DNA of 64,000 nt from Gloeopeniophorella convolvens (Eukaryota > Basidiomycota > Agaricomycetes > Russulales). The notes beneath the pieces were generated by a model that saw only the letters and a list, made by a program, of their open reading frames with translations, was not told where the DNA came from and searched no databases. Every line of letters begins with the position of its first letter. The stretch's first letter is position 1. A program made the translations under genes and the position numbers. The stretch is taken from assembly GCA_022496205.1 (NCBI GenBank), contig WTXD01000007.1, forward strand, positions 372,001 to 436,000, in the 5' to 3' direction. Positions 23,364-35,018 of the stretch are shown here, piece after piece.

Positions 23364-25764
23364 TCAGTGCGCGCTCGAATAAGGGCGGGCGGACCAAGAA
23401 GGCAGAACACTCGCCTCCAGAAGCATGCTGACGACCCCGTCTACTTCCGAGGTCGGTATACCCCCGCACCCCGCAGCAATCAGCCGGCGATACTCCGTCA
23501 TGCGCCCCCCGGTGCCCGCCTCAGCCTGGAAGCGCACAAACTCGTCGAACATCTCCTTCCGGCGCTTCCGGTGCTGCGTGAGCTCTTCCCGGAGCGCCTC
23601 GCACGCTATCCTGAGAGCCTCGGGATCCGTCGGGATGTCCGCATGCAGCGCCAACAGGTCGGACACGTCCTCTTCGCCGGGGGCCTTGCGCTTCGTCCCC
23701 GCTACAGCGCCCGGGTCGCCGTCCTGCATGGGCTCGTCGAGTGTGTACATCGACAACGATGGCAGAGGGGCGAACACGCCCCCCGCGGCATCGCGCAGGG
23801 CCTTCTCGCGCTCCTCCTCGTCCTTGACCCACTTCTCCCATCCGAGGCGGTACCGCTTGCCCATCTTCGCGCTCAGCTCGCCCTCCATCTCCTGCAGCAC
23901 CACGCGCGAGTCCTCGAGGCCCTGGCTCTGTGTCTTGAGCTGGCCCACGGCGCGCTGCGACTCGAGGATCTCCGCCTGGATGTTCCCGAGCAGCGCGTGC
24001 GCCTGGTTCAGGTCGCGCTCCTTGTCGCGCAGCTCCTGGTCAAACGACGCCGCAAGGCTGTCGAGCATGCTCGCCATGTCCGTAATCGCGCGCGTACTGG
24101 CGGCCTGCGCCGCGACTGAGTGGTGCAGCGGCATGCGGTCGCCGTTGGCGGGCGCGAACGCGTAGTTGGGGGGCGCCTGCACGGGCGGGTATGCTGCCTG
24201 CGCGTTGCGGAAGGACATCGCGAGTGCGCGCGACGGCATCACCGGCGAGGAGCGGAAGCGCTCGTCCTCGAGGATATAGTCCTCCGTGCTCTTCCCGTCG
24301 CGGTTTGCGAGCTTTGGATCGGCGCCGTGGTCGATCAGGAGCTTGACGAGGCGCTTGCTCCGGCATCGGGCGGCCATCGTCAAGGCTGTTTCACCATCTT
24401 CATCCTGGAAGTTGATGATATCCGCGAGCTCGCGTGGATACTCGGACAATCGTGAGAGCACTGTCTCCATATAGTACCGTGCGGCGTGCGTCTTGCCCTT
24501 CGACATGGCCACATCGACGATATGGTGAAACACGGTTCGGTTGAAGTTGTCAATGTTGAGCGTTGACCTGTGCAGTAATTCATACAGTTCGGGAAACTTC
24601 CGGACGTCATAGTTGTTCGCGAACATCACACTGCGCATGAGTGCTGTCTGTCCAGATTTGTTCACTTTGAACACGTCCGCGCCGGCAGAGAGCAGGAATT
24701 TGACGATCCGAATGCGGCCCATAGCGCAGGCCCAGTGGAGTGCGGTGTGCCCCTCGTCGTCAATAGCCATGTTTGGGTCCAAGTCTGGTGGTGGGTTGAT
24801 GAGGATGGGAGGGATCTGGTTCGAATCGGAGATAAAGTATTCCAGGATCTGATCGCCATAGGATCGGTCATCGACTGTTCCGTTTGCGCCAGCAATAGGC
24901 TCCGCATCAGAGTCGTCCCCATAGAGAGATGGTTGTGTGCGCCGGGGGGCGCGACGTTTCCGCACGTCCGGAGATGGCGACGCAGGGCCCTGATCGATAC
25001 TTTTGTAGGGGAATGCGCTCGGCTCCGAGGAGCTGCGAATTGGGGAGGGTGTGCGCGAGCTGGACGAAGCGCCCGATGGAGAGGGCGTCATAGAACCGTC
25101 TTCGGAACCGCGCTCAGCTACGTCTTCAATGATGTCCGAATCTTCATCTCCGCCCTTGCGGGGGCGGACATTGGAAATGCTATTCTCCGTTCCTGTCCGG
25201 CGGGGCGGACGCGCGCTCGTGGGCGCGACCATGTGCTTCGGGGCGAGCGGCGGGCTCTTCGCAGCAGGCTGAAACTCTATGATAGGCCGCAGTAGGTGTT
25301 CGCAGTTGTACTGCTTCGCGAGCTGCAGCCCGCGCTCTAGGGGAATCCATGTTCCTGGGGGTAGGTCAGCATGCTGTGGGGCGCGTGGATTGGTGACGAC
25401 TGCGACACACCTTGGTACTTCCCGTACCCGCCCTGCACTTTCTCGTGCTCGCCTTTCTGAACCTCGCGCTCGAGGACGCGGGTGCGTTGTGGCTTGTCGA
25501 AGCCTGCGACCTTCAGAATCTGCGTGGCATTAAGCCAAGAATCCGAGCGCCTGCGCATGACTGCGACGCCTTTGCACATCCTACCAGGACAATGAGCCTA
25601 TGCACACGCGTAATCAGACCGTCTTATCGACGCACAGCTCATAGACGGGAATTCCACTGTAAGTAGCCTGTGTGACGCGGGTCAGGCGATGGGTGGGAGC
25701 GCGGATGGTGGTTGAGTGGACATACCTTGAAAATCTGATGTGTTTCCGGCATAGTCGATGGCAT
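23364..25764 (-). CDS. MBP1: APSES transcription factor with ankyrin repeats (Mbp1/Res type)
   Basis: Members of this family form the MBF/SBF complexes that drive G1/S transcription. The start at 25764 gives [13 protein letters not shown]; after an intron [10 protein letters not shown], then [40 protein letters not shown] and [19 protein letters not shown], a complete APSES/KilA-N DNA-binding domain. The long exon from about 25300 to 23364 holds a Ser/Pro-rich linker, ankyrin repeats ([60 protein letters not shown]), a coiled coil ([20 protein letters not shown]) and a conserved C-terminal helical region ([20 protein letters not shown]). Ankyrin and C-terminal regions mediate pairing with Swi6-type partners in yeasts. 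Length is about 740 residues. Target specificity (MCB versus SCB) cannot be read from the sequence. Confidence 0.94.
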
Positions 25765-25978
25765 ACGTCGCGACGAGAGACTGTGTGGGTGTCGCGGGGC
25801 GTGCAGAGAGTGAGGTCGTTACCCGGAGAACAAGATGGCCCAAGCAGGAGAGCTGGAGGTCCAAGCAATATTGCAGTGCGCAGACGCGTGCTTCAACAAG
25901 CATAAACAATTCCGCGCGCCACAATCGCGCGCACTGGCTCGCCGAAGGGGACACACACTAGGCTGCCGAACAAGTCAT

Positions 25979-27671
25979 CTACATCATGTCTGCCTCATCT
26001 TCCAGCACTATCTTCATCTCCCAGCCCCGTGTATCCTCGTCCGGTTCGTCGTCAGCCCATGCGAAGTCCTCTTCGTCCCCGTTCACCCGCACGTGATCTA
26101 CGACTTCCTCCTCAGGATCCTTCCCCGTTAGAATGTCGACTTCCTCTTCCTCCTGTTTCATCTTGCGTTCTGCCAGCACGCTCTCGTCTTCCTGTAGTAT
26201 AAAAGCAAGTCGATCAACACGTGCTACACGAGCAAGGTAAAAGCCAGTCTTACAATGTCGAACTCGTCTTCACGTTCTTCATACTCTACGTTCTCGTCAA
26301 CCTCTTCAAACCCTCCGGCAAACGCGCCCCATCTCTCGGGAGAAGGACAGTGCCATATGAGAATGTTTCCTTGATTCGTTGTGGACGCGATCGATGGTTT
26401 GCTGGGATGCCACTGCAGATTGCTCAACCAATCGCGAGACGGTGTGTCATAAGAGCGACCTACATGAACGTGAATTAGAGGTTCTCGGCCTCCGTCCAGT
26501 GTGCTGGCCAACTGTCCATCGTTCGCAATATCCCAGATGTAGATTCTGTGGGAAGCTGGATCCGCCGCACCGCCGGCGAGCCATTCTCCATCTGGGCTGA
26601 AGGACATCGCATGCCAAGCCGTCCTGTTGATCGGGTCGCTGAATTTATGCGTTGGCTCGAGTTCTTGCTCTGTATACTCTCTGTCTGCATTTGGCGGTGG
26701 ATATGCGGGCAACGTGAATTGGCGGAGCGTCCTGTCTGATGAGTTGGTGATTAGGCGCCTGGGTTTGGGTTAGGAACTACACAAGATTGATCTCGCATGG
26801 CTTACCGTCCAGACTTGGCGAAGGCAAAGCCCTTCATTATGCCAGCGCCAGCAATCTTGTGTCTGGCTATCATCTGATACACATGAATCGAGTGACTACT
26901 TTTCTCGGCGAGAGAAACTACTGACCGTCTTCGACCTTGTGTTAAACACGAGGATAGACCCGCTAGATGTGCCGACGAAGACTTGTCGTCCAGTGGGGTC
27001 GAATTGCGCCACTGTCATAGCAGAACTGCAAGAATGTGAACGCCATTGTGGGGACATATGCCGGACTTGAACCGTACCGGGAAGAAGAAGTGGATTCCTC
27101 ATCGCTGTCATCCTGGACTTCTTCAAGTTCAACTCGCCCTCGATGTTTCTTCCGGAGGTCCACCATATATGCGTCGCCGGTCTGCAAAAGGGCCAATATT
27201 ATTTGGCTGTTGAAGGTTAGCGCGGGCATAGCTGCAGCACCGTGCGTGAAGCGTTCACCTATTCCTGGGATGGAACGAGGCCGAAGTAACAGGCGCATCG
27301 AAGCGAACTGTTGTCTTCCGTTGCGGTGGGTCGATGTCGGATGCTAAGTCCCATACAATAACGTTCCAGTCTTTTGAAGAAGTCAACACAAAGCGCGAAT
27401 TTCGCGACCAGCTTTTGGAGGCACATCAATACTCACTCAGTTCTTAAGGACCATGCATGACGCACTCGACGCTGGTAATCCCTTTGACATGCCCCTCGAG
27501 CCAGCGGACGGCCGCACGCGTCTCGAGATCCCATATGGCTGCAGAACCATCGCTACGGCCAGCAGCAACAAACTGGCCTGAAGTGTCGAATCGCGCGAGC
27601 GAACACTGGGAAGGAAGGGACGCCTGAACAGCGGTTGGATACGTGATGTTGAATGGATCTACACGGCACAT
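25979..27671 (-). CDS. SWD1: COMPASS subunit Swd1 (RbBP5 homolog)
   Basis: A WD40 subunit of the Set1/COMPASS complex that methylates histone H3 lysine 4. The start at 27671 gives MCRVDPFNITYPTAVQASLP, similar to the MN..DPF start of yeast Swd1, then WD blocks (FDTSGQFVAAGRSDGSAAIW, WLEGHVKGITSVE; FDPTGRQVFVGTSSGSILVF; MSFSPDGEWLAGGAADPASH; LQWHPSKPSIASTTNQGNIL). The C-terminal block ERWGAFAGGFEEVDENVEYE, EREDEFDI is the RbBP5/Swd1 signature that follows the propeller. An acidic tail ends in EDEADMM with stop at 25979-25981. About seven introns are implied; those around 26760-27430 are approximate. The gene is divergent from ESF2. Confidence 0.92.
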
Positions 27672-27939
27672 ATTCAGAGACGTGCTATGAGACGCATGAC
27701 CGTGTACAAACTGAGTAACGACGTATTCATCGTTCGCTACTGGCAGAGTCGGGGTTGATCCAGCCGAAGTAGTCTCACACAACTGGCGGATCTCAGTCCT
27801 TCTCAGTCCTTCTCAGTCGCGATATCTTTATTTGTGCGTGCTTGTGCACAAGGTTCCCGCGGGCCGAGGCTTCCGTTACGAGCTCAAACAGGCTCAAACT
27901 GATACTTTTGCTCGCGCCTGCACGGCAACGGACTAGACT
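27672..27939. promoter_or_regulatory. Divergent promoter, SWD1 / ESF2
   Basis: About 270 bp separate the two start codons. Inside lies a threefold tandem decamer (27791-27818). An upstream in-frame extension of the SWD1 reading frame reaches 27782, so the true SWD1 5' end could sit a little higher, but the chosen ATG matches the family start. Confidence 0.4.
27791..27818. repeat. Tandem decamer TCTCAGTCCT, about 2.8 copies
   Basis: TCTCAGTCCT occurs twice in perfect tandem, followed by TCTCAGTC of a third copy. It sits in the promoter shared by SWD1 and ESF2. Function unknown; it may be a factor-binding array or a simple slippage product. Confidence 0.8.
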
Positions 27940-28936
27940 ATGGCCACAATCCCCGACCCCCGTTTCGCGCTGGCAGACGAGTTTGGAGAGGATCCCGTCC
28001 CAAGTTCGTCGAAGCTGGACCACGAAGACGGCACAGACGACGAGACAGTGCACTCCGACGGCGGTGCGAGTGACGCCTCCGAAGGAAGCGACTCTGAGGA
28101 GGTTGACGGTCTCGGAGAGGGGATGGATGCAGACGGGTTTTCGGGGCCGAAGGTCGTGAAGCCATTGACGCCAGAAGCGCTAGCTTTATACAAGGCTGTC
28201 CAAGAGAAAGCCGGCGTCATCTACATCTCGCGGATACCTCCTGGGATGCAACCCACAAAAGTGCGACACCTGATGGGTCAATATGGGGAAGTTGGTCGTG
28301 TATATTTACAGAAAGAGGGTATGCACAGTACATATCTACAGTGATTCGCCGCTTACACCCTCTAGACGCGAAGCGCGCATACCTACGGCGCAAATATACC
28401 ACCACTAAAAAGCCACATTACACAGAAGGTTGGGTCGAATTCAAGGATAAGAGGGTCGCTCGCTCTGTCGCGGAGATGCTGAATGCGCAGCCGATCGGTG
28501 GGAAGAAGGGAACGCGGTGGCGCGAAGACCTGTGGACGCTGAAGTACTTGCCCAAGTTCAAGTGGCACATGCTAACCGAGCAAGTCGGTGAGTAGAGCCG
28601 GTGGGGCGCAATAACCGTTGCTTATGGGCTCATCACCCCCCAGCGCACGAGGCCGCAATGCATACGGCTCGGCTGCGGTTGGAGCTGTCGCAGTCGAAGT
28701 CGGAGCAGCGTGAGTATCTGAAGAACGTCGAGCTTGCACGGGTGCTGGACAAGCGCGAGGAACGAAGCAAGGCCATCGGCAAGGAGTTCAAGAGGAAGGA
28801 GGTAAACAAGAGACCAGACGGAGATCAGGGCGGTCAGGAGCCCACGCGGAAGCGGGCGCGAAAGGGCGAGGAGCAGGCTGGAGGAGGTTTAGGCGGTGCA
28901 GAGGTGCTATCGAGTGTGCTCGGGAGTGTGTTCTGA
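27940..28936 (+). CDS. ESF2: Pre-rRNA processing protein Esf2 (ABT1 family)
   Basis: A nucleolar RNA-binding factor of early 18S rRNA processing that, in yeast, stimulates the helicase Dbp8. The start at 27940 gives an acidic N-terminus ([18 protein letters not shown]), then [20 protein letters not shown] and [13 protein letters not shown], the first half of an RRM. An intron leads to [11 protein letters not shown] and [40 protein letters not shown] and [13 protein letters not shown], the ABT1/Esf2 signature. After a second intron a Lys/Arg/Glu helix ([20 protein letters not shown]) ends at 28936. The insertion of charged residues inside the RRM is typical of the family. Two introns. Confidence 0.94.
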
Positions 28937-29221
28937 GCAATGAGCGGGGGTTGCCGGTGGCTGAATGAACTGAGATTGAAGCGGAGTGAGAGACAATGAC
29001 TGACACGCCCGCGCCGGGTTCGAGTCCGTTCTGCATCGCGAAAGCACATTGAGCGTCGTGGCCGCGTTCAACAGACGCACCCACGCACTCGCTGTCCTCC
29101 TCTCGCGGTCGCTAAGAGGTCTGTTCTTCATCATGCTCGCTCTACCTGCGTTCATGTCTCTCATCTTGCCTCTTCTTCCTTTGTCTTCCTCCTCCCCGCT
29201 TCACCATCCAGTCTCATAAAA

Positions 29222-32200
29222 ATGTCTTGGGCTGCTTCTGCTTATCTCCCTTCTCGTCGCTCGCGCTCGCGTTCTCCTCATCGCGGCTCTTACCCACCGC
29301 GTCCTCCGTATCCGGACCACCACGGGCCCGACCCGTACCGAGGTGACTGGGAGTCTTGGGACAGAGAGAGGGCATATGCGATAGAACGCGACCGTGCTAT
29401 GTACGAGTATGGTCGTCGGGGTCGTAGTCGGAGTCCCGATGATGGTGCGTCGCGCCTGTGATCCCATTCATTGTCCCCCGGACTTATTCGTCTCGACAAG
29501 CAGGGCGGAAGCGGCGACGCTCCACGTCACCGTATGAGCGGGATTCAAGACCGAGATACGAGGACTACGGTGTGTGATACAATGGTTGAACGTCCGTTGT
29601 TCACACTAAGATGGTTCGCGCAGACTCTCGGGGCCCTGGGTTCAAGTCACCGAGGCGCGCATCGTACCACAATGCTCCTTCGCGACGTGCACCTCTAGAT
29701 CCTCATACTATGGATTATCCTGCTTCATTGAAGCAGTATGCGGAGTGGTTCCGGTTCAACTTTCCACAAGCGGCCGCCGAAGAGGATAGCTCCGACAAAG
29801 CTGCTCAGCAGCAAGCCGGGGATGGAACCAAACCTCGGAACGGCATCAAGTTACGATGGGAGAAATACAAGAAGCAGTTTACCGCGCAGCAGGTGTGCAG
29901 GGTTCCTTTGTTCGCCCGTTATGGTTATTGACATCCCGTTCCCACCCTAGTTGCAAACGATGTTCGATCATCATCGCAAGTCGCCTTGGTTCGCTGAGAA
30001 ATATGATCCTTCTGCCCAATATGCGTATCTGCGCAAACGGGTCAGGAAGGAGGGATGGAAGGGTCGATTGAATACCTTTTTAGACAATCTTGACGCTGGC
30101 TTGTTTGATCCCCAACCTGCCGACCTTTCTCAGCCATCCTCTGCGAAGGAGTCCGTGTTTGTTAAGAAAGACGACGCCAAGGAAGACCACGACGCACTCC
30201 CTGACAACGACGGACTGGCACCCGTTGATGAGTCGATGAAGGTTGAGGACGACGTTGAGGACGAAGGCGACAAAATAGACACCAACGGCAAGACCGCTGA
30301 GAATGGGAAGAAGGGCGACCGCGACCGCGGGGAAGAAGTCTCTGTACCTCCAGAGGGCCATCAAGTCATGATCCGCACCATCCCACCAGACATTGGTCGC
30401 ATAAAGCTCGAAACAGTCGGCGTGAGCATTTTCTCACTAATTTTACGCCATTTTCTTACCAATCCGTCACAGGCCCTTGAGACCATCCCTGGCTTCGTCT
30501 ATCTTGCCCTAGGCGACCCTCTTCAGAAGCGGAATTTCTATCGCGCTGGCTGGTTAAAGTTCCACGAAGATGCTGACATCAATATCATTATGTCAGAGCT
30601 CAGCGAACGGAAGGTGAGCAACCCTTCCTCTCACTATGACTCTGCAGCTGGTGACCGCCGCATCCAGATTGACGGATTCAAGTTACACGTCCTTCACAAC
30701 AAGCAGCCTTTCAAGAACCGAGTCCGCTACGCACCTGAGGTCGCCAGCCGTCCGGATATTCTTGAGAAGGACCTTGACAGGGCACGGACCCTACTATCTC
30801 ACCTTGAGGCTGAGTATCATGCGCTTCGGAGGATTCGCATTTTGTCTCGCGATGAAGTTGCTGCTCTCCCCGAAGGTCCTCTGCAGGAGGATACGGTGTC
30901 ATTCGCAGAGGGAGAAGACCACGGTGACCCTGAGCCCTCCAAAAGCGTGCTGAGCGCTGTCGAGGAACGCGCCGAGAGAGTTTTCGCGGAGTTACCACAA
31001 GATGGCCTCGACGACGATGACCTCAAGATTCGGAAGGTGAGACTATCGTGCTCTCCGCGTGCCCCGCCAGCCGCTGAGCCTATATGCAAGACTGTGATAT
31101 CGCTTGATTTGGCGCTATCAGCTCTACGCTCTGCGTTCCACACATGCTACTACTGTGCCGTAACTACCGATCATCAGGAGGAGCTGCAGCGCAAGTGCAT
31201 TAAGCATCTGAGGAAGCCGCTGTCAAAGGCGGTCTATGATGAGTATAAAGCCAAAATGATGGAGAACTCTTCAAAGGTCAAAGAGGACAGCGACATGCAG
31301 GACGATAGCACCAGGGACATTGACGCATCAGTTGATGACCGAGGCAGGGATGGCGCAGGCAAGGACGACGATAACCGCGAATGGAAGAAGAGTGGTACGT
31401 TGATTCTGAATTCTTGGCGTCACATCCTTTTGAGCATGTACAGAGGATCGTTGGATCGATTGGCTAGACTCGAAGTTGGCTCTCTTACTCGAACGCGATG
31501 CTGTCGATCCTCGTGCTTATGGTGGGAAGGCCTACGACGAGTGAGTCGCCTGAGTTCGTACGTGACATACCTGACGATGTGCCCAGGGAACTATCCAAAA
31601 TCGTTGAGCCCTATATCAAGCAAGAAGACGAGGGCAAGTATCGCTGCAAGACTTGTCAGAAGTTATTCAAGGCAACGTCGTTCGTGGAGAAGCATATTGC
31701 GAACAAGCACACGGAGCTGATCAAATCGCTTGATGATGTTAGTCTCCTTGCCTCGAGTCTGAACTCGGAACTGACGCGCCGCATTCAGCTCCCGTACTTC
31801 AATAACTTTGCCCTTGATCCTCATCATATTCAACCATACAGCCACCTACCGCAATCCGGAGGCTCTGGCCAACAGGCCCCACCCCAGGCCTACGGTCTTC
31901 CGGGACCTCCTCCAATGCCTGCAACCGATTATATGCGGGGTCCCAACGGGGGCGTCTTCTACCCGCCCTATCCTCCGAGTGGTTTCCCCCCTGCGATGAA
32001 TATGCCTCAACACTGGGATCCCTATGTCTACGCACACATGTCCAATGTGGTCCTTCAACCGCGGCGCGACGATGGCATCCCGGTGCGTCGCCTGAGCGAC
32101 CGCATCAGTGGATACGCCCCGGGATTAGACTACCCGTCCGACTCCCCTGTGACAATCCCTGCCTCTGCGGGCCTACCAGCCAAGCCGACAATCAGCATGG

Positions 32201-32394
32201 ACCAGCCGTTGAGCGACGACCGCGGGCGTAGAGGTCCCAACAACCGCCGGAACACACGCAGCGGCGAACCCGGCGGGCCTCCACCTCCACCTCCACCCGA
32301 CGCCAAAGAGGACCCCAGGGCTGCGGCAGGGAGGAAGGTCAGCTACCATGACATGGACTTGGTTGCGGAGGGCGACGTCGAGCTGCAGTATTAA
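29222..32394 (+). CDS. ARS2/SERRATE zinc-finger protein
   Basis: ARS2 links the nuclear cap-binding complex to RNA processing and turnover; the S. pombe relative Pir2 acts in RNA silencing and decay. The start at 29222 (MSWAASAYLPSRRSRSRSPH) gives an Arg/Ser-rich N-terminus, then GRKRRRSTSPYERDS and DSRGPGFKSPRRAS over two introns. The SERRATE/ARS2 N-terminal domain follows (MDYPASLKQYAEWFRFNFPQ; SPWFAEKYDPSAQYAYLRKR). A mid region has IPGFVYLALGDPLQKRNFYR and GWLKFHEDADINIIMSELS, then LRSAFHTCYYCAVTTDHQEE and KCIKHLRKPLSKAV. A C2H2 finger reads YRCKTCQKLFKATSFVEKHI, ANKH. The Pro/Gly-rich C-terminus ends at 32394. Seven or eight introns; the region 31380-31600 was joined by homology. Confidence 0.93.
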
Positions 32395-35018
32395 AGGTGC
32401 CGACTCGGCACCCCGCTCGTATGTTTGACGTGGTCTTTCTGCTTGTGTTACTGTTGGTCTCGTCGCGACCCGCTGGTCACTGTGCTTGGTTTCTTTACGT
32501 TACATCTTACTTGCATTCTCATACATAACTCAACATCCATTCACAACCACAACTCGACCTTCTCACTTGTGAACACTACTCTGGTTGCTATGTTCGGGCA
32601 TGTGCGGGAGCCCGGGTAAGGAAGAAGCTCGAGGCCGTGCGGATATACAAAGTAGCAAACAGAATGTGCTAATCTGGCTTGTGATATAAAGTCCTGTGAA
32701 GCGTGTGTGGCAGTTCTGTGCAAGGGTAGACAGGGTGACATGGTGAACTATGAGGATTCGGCATCGTTGCAGAGCTTCTCCGAGACGCGAGCGCGCAGTA
32801 CGCGTTGTGCAGACGTCTTGCAAGCGCGCGGCTGTGTATCTTCACATTATCGACCCACGATCAGGGCAACGAGCCAACCAACGTTCGCGCGCGCTCCGAC
32901 CCTCGAAGCCATCGTGTGTACATTGTGCTCAGCGATCACGCACACGAGCTATCCGCAGTAGCTTTTTCTCGCCAGCCACACGTCCGAAATGGCTAAATCA
33001 TATCACAAACATGCGTCAAACATACTCCACTGAGCCTCCGCAACGCAGCTACCGCGTGTAGCCAGCAGCCCGACGCTTCGCGTCCGCAATCTCAGCGCGG
33101 GGGTCGACTTCAGTGATAGGTTCTTTGCCTTTGGCGACCCAGGGAAGCAGTGGCAATGAGGCACCGTGGCGGCGTTCTGCAGCGGCGAGGAGAATTAGCG
33201 TGTAGCTTGAATGTGCGTGTCGGCGTTCTCTGACTCTTCCAGCTTCCTACGATGTGACGTGCTGCCGGCGGAAGCTGAGCGCGAGCGCCGAGTACACGTG
33301 CCTGATCAAAGTGAACCCAAAAGCAGGACTAGGACTGGTCTCCGTTGCCGACCTTATGCCGATCGCGGAAGACAGTCGTTCCGCGAGGGGTAGAGCAGGA
33401 CTCTTCCGAGTTCCATGCCACCAGGTACACTTCGGTGACAGCGGCAGTTTAAAAGTAAGTCTGTGCTTCTTTTGAAAGGGAGTTGCCTCTATCACCGCTG
33501 GAGTCAATGACAGTGGGGCAGGATATCAACCGTTCCAATACCTCGTTCAATCGCTACAGGTATCTGGCCGGATCAACGGACCATTCTGGACAGCGCCCGT
33601 CGTATGCACAGGCTGGCCTCTGAATAACTGGCCTCATGTGGGGGAATCAGGGAGCTTCTGGGGTACAACAACGGAACCACCTGCCAAAGACCGGCGGCGT
33701 GGTGTTGGAGAGGCCAAGACGGTCACGCAAGGACGCAGCGTCTGTCTGGGAGGAAAGCCGGGAGCGGCCTAGGGCTCGGATTGGACTTCAACTGCCTACA
33801 ACTGGTAGTTAGTCCAGGTAGATCCTCCATGCATGTTTCATATCCGCCGACAAAAATCAGGGACGATACGCCCCGGCGGCCGCCTTTACGGATGGCCGAG
33901 GCAGGGTACGGTTGTCCAATAGGGTGGTGACAATACTCTCCTCCAGGTCCCTTCCTTTTCACCGGGGGCCGCAACTGCTGTGTCCAGCACATGCCTCGAT
34001 GGGCCCAGGTCTTTGCGCAACCATCATCGCACTAAAAGCTCAGGGCAGCGTCCTTGACACCTAACCTCTTGGGGAGCGTGCAGCCCAAGAAGGGGAGGCG
34101 TTAGGGGGTTTGATCACGAAACAAGCCGCGGCAACCTTAGGTCCAGGTTCGAGAACGGGGGCCGCCACTACATCCGTCTCCATCACAGGTGCTAATTTCC
34201 ATGCCGAGAGGATGACCGTGCTTGGATTGGAAGTAGCGAGACCACGATAGGGAGAGGAGCATGCTGCGTAGCCTTCATGGAGCGAGCAACAGGGAGTGTC
34301 GTTGGGGGAGCAATCCGTGGAGATGCGGATACTTGCAACGAGGCGGAAGTCGATTCAATGGGACGCGCTTCGGCGGGGATACGAGATGCTCCATGGCGGC
34401 ATCGAATTGGCAAGGGCGGTTCCACATGTCTCACGGCCGCGAGAGCACGTACAATGAGTGGCTGAAAGCAATTACCATGCTTGCGGAATGAGCGCGTGCA
34501 CGAGCGCAAGATGCCGTCCGAGGCGAGAATCATTAGCTGCGAACAGTCAAAACGATGAGCGAAACGTAATCGGCGGTGATGTCCTCGAGAAGAGCGCGTC
34601 GAGAGCACAGATGCGCAAAGGAACGGCCGCTCTAAGATGAAGCTCGTTGATTGAGCGGATTGACGGTTCCCGCGGTCAATAGTAGGCATTGGACAGTGAC
34701 CGGGACCTCCAGCTAAGAGAATATCGGAATATAATTAGAGAGGAGAGCGAGGTGGAGGACCGGGCCGGATGTGTGGCGGTGTTGAAGGGCGTTTTACGTA
34801 CTAAGGACGGGATGGAGACCGGCTTCGGCTCGAGTGGCAACTGCTCTCCGCCCGTTCTGTCCTCGTCCCCAGCTCAGGACCCAACGTCGTCATCCCCACC
34901 CGACGCTCCAAATTTTCCGGTATAGGCGTCTCGCTATAGCTGGGCTACTCAATCCTTCATCCTGTCCCCCGGTGGGCCCGCTCAGCGTCCTCGGAGCGTT
35001 CCTGGCTCGCTCTCTTCC
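32395..35018. other. Gene-poor 2.6-kb stretch
   Basis: This holds the ARS2 3' end, one weak minus-strand candidate (33049-33507, listed separately) and the SSK1 5' side. From about 33510 to 34690 frames on both strands are short, with no motif. No transposon ends, long repeats or tRNA were recognised. A long 5' leader of SSK1 may start near 34800. Confidence 0.4.
33049..33507 (-). CDS. Weak candidate gene, 3' part
   Basis: A minus-strand exon pair looks coding. The upstream frame ends HVYSALALSFRRQHVTS at a GT donor near 33249. A 45-bp intron with acceptor ...CATTCAAG leads to YTLILLAAAERRHGASLPLL, PWVAKGKEPITEVDPRAEIA and DAKRRAAGYTR with TAG at 33049-33051. The start is not clear, and the upstream exon also has a protein-like alternative frame (VTEVYLVAWNSEESCSTPRG). 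No family was recognised. It may be a small mitochondrial-type protein, a decayed gene or chance. Confidence 0.3.

Noticed and set aside
23367..24165. Two plus-strand frames of about 250 codons each
   Set aside because: Shadows of the ankyrin and coiled-coil part of the APSES factor on the other strand.
29017..29027. GGTTCGAGTCC, a perfect tRNA B-box-like string
   Set aside because: The flanking bases do not form a T-arm stem, and no acceptor stem or A box is placed correctly upstream.
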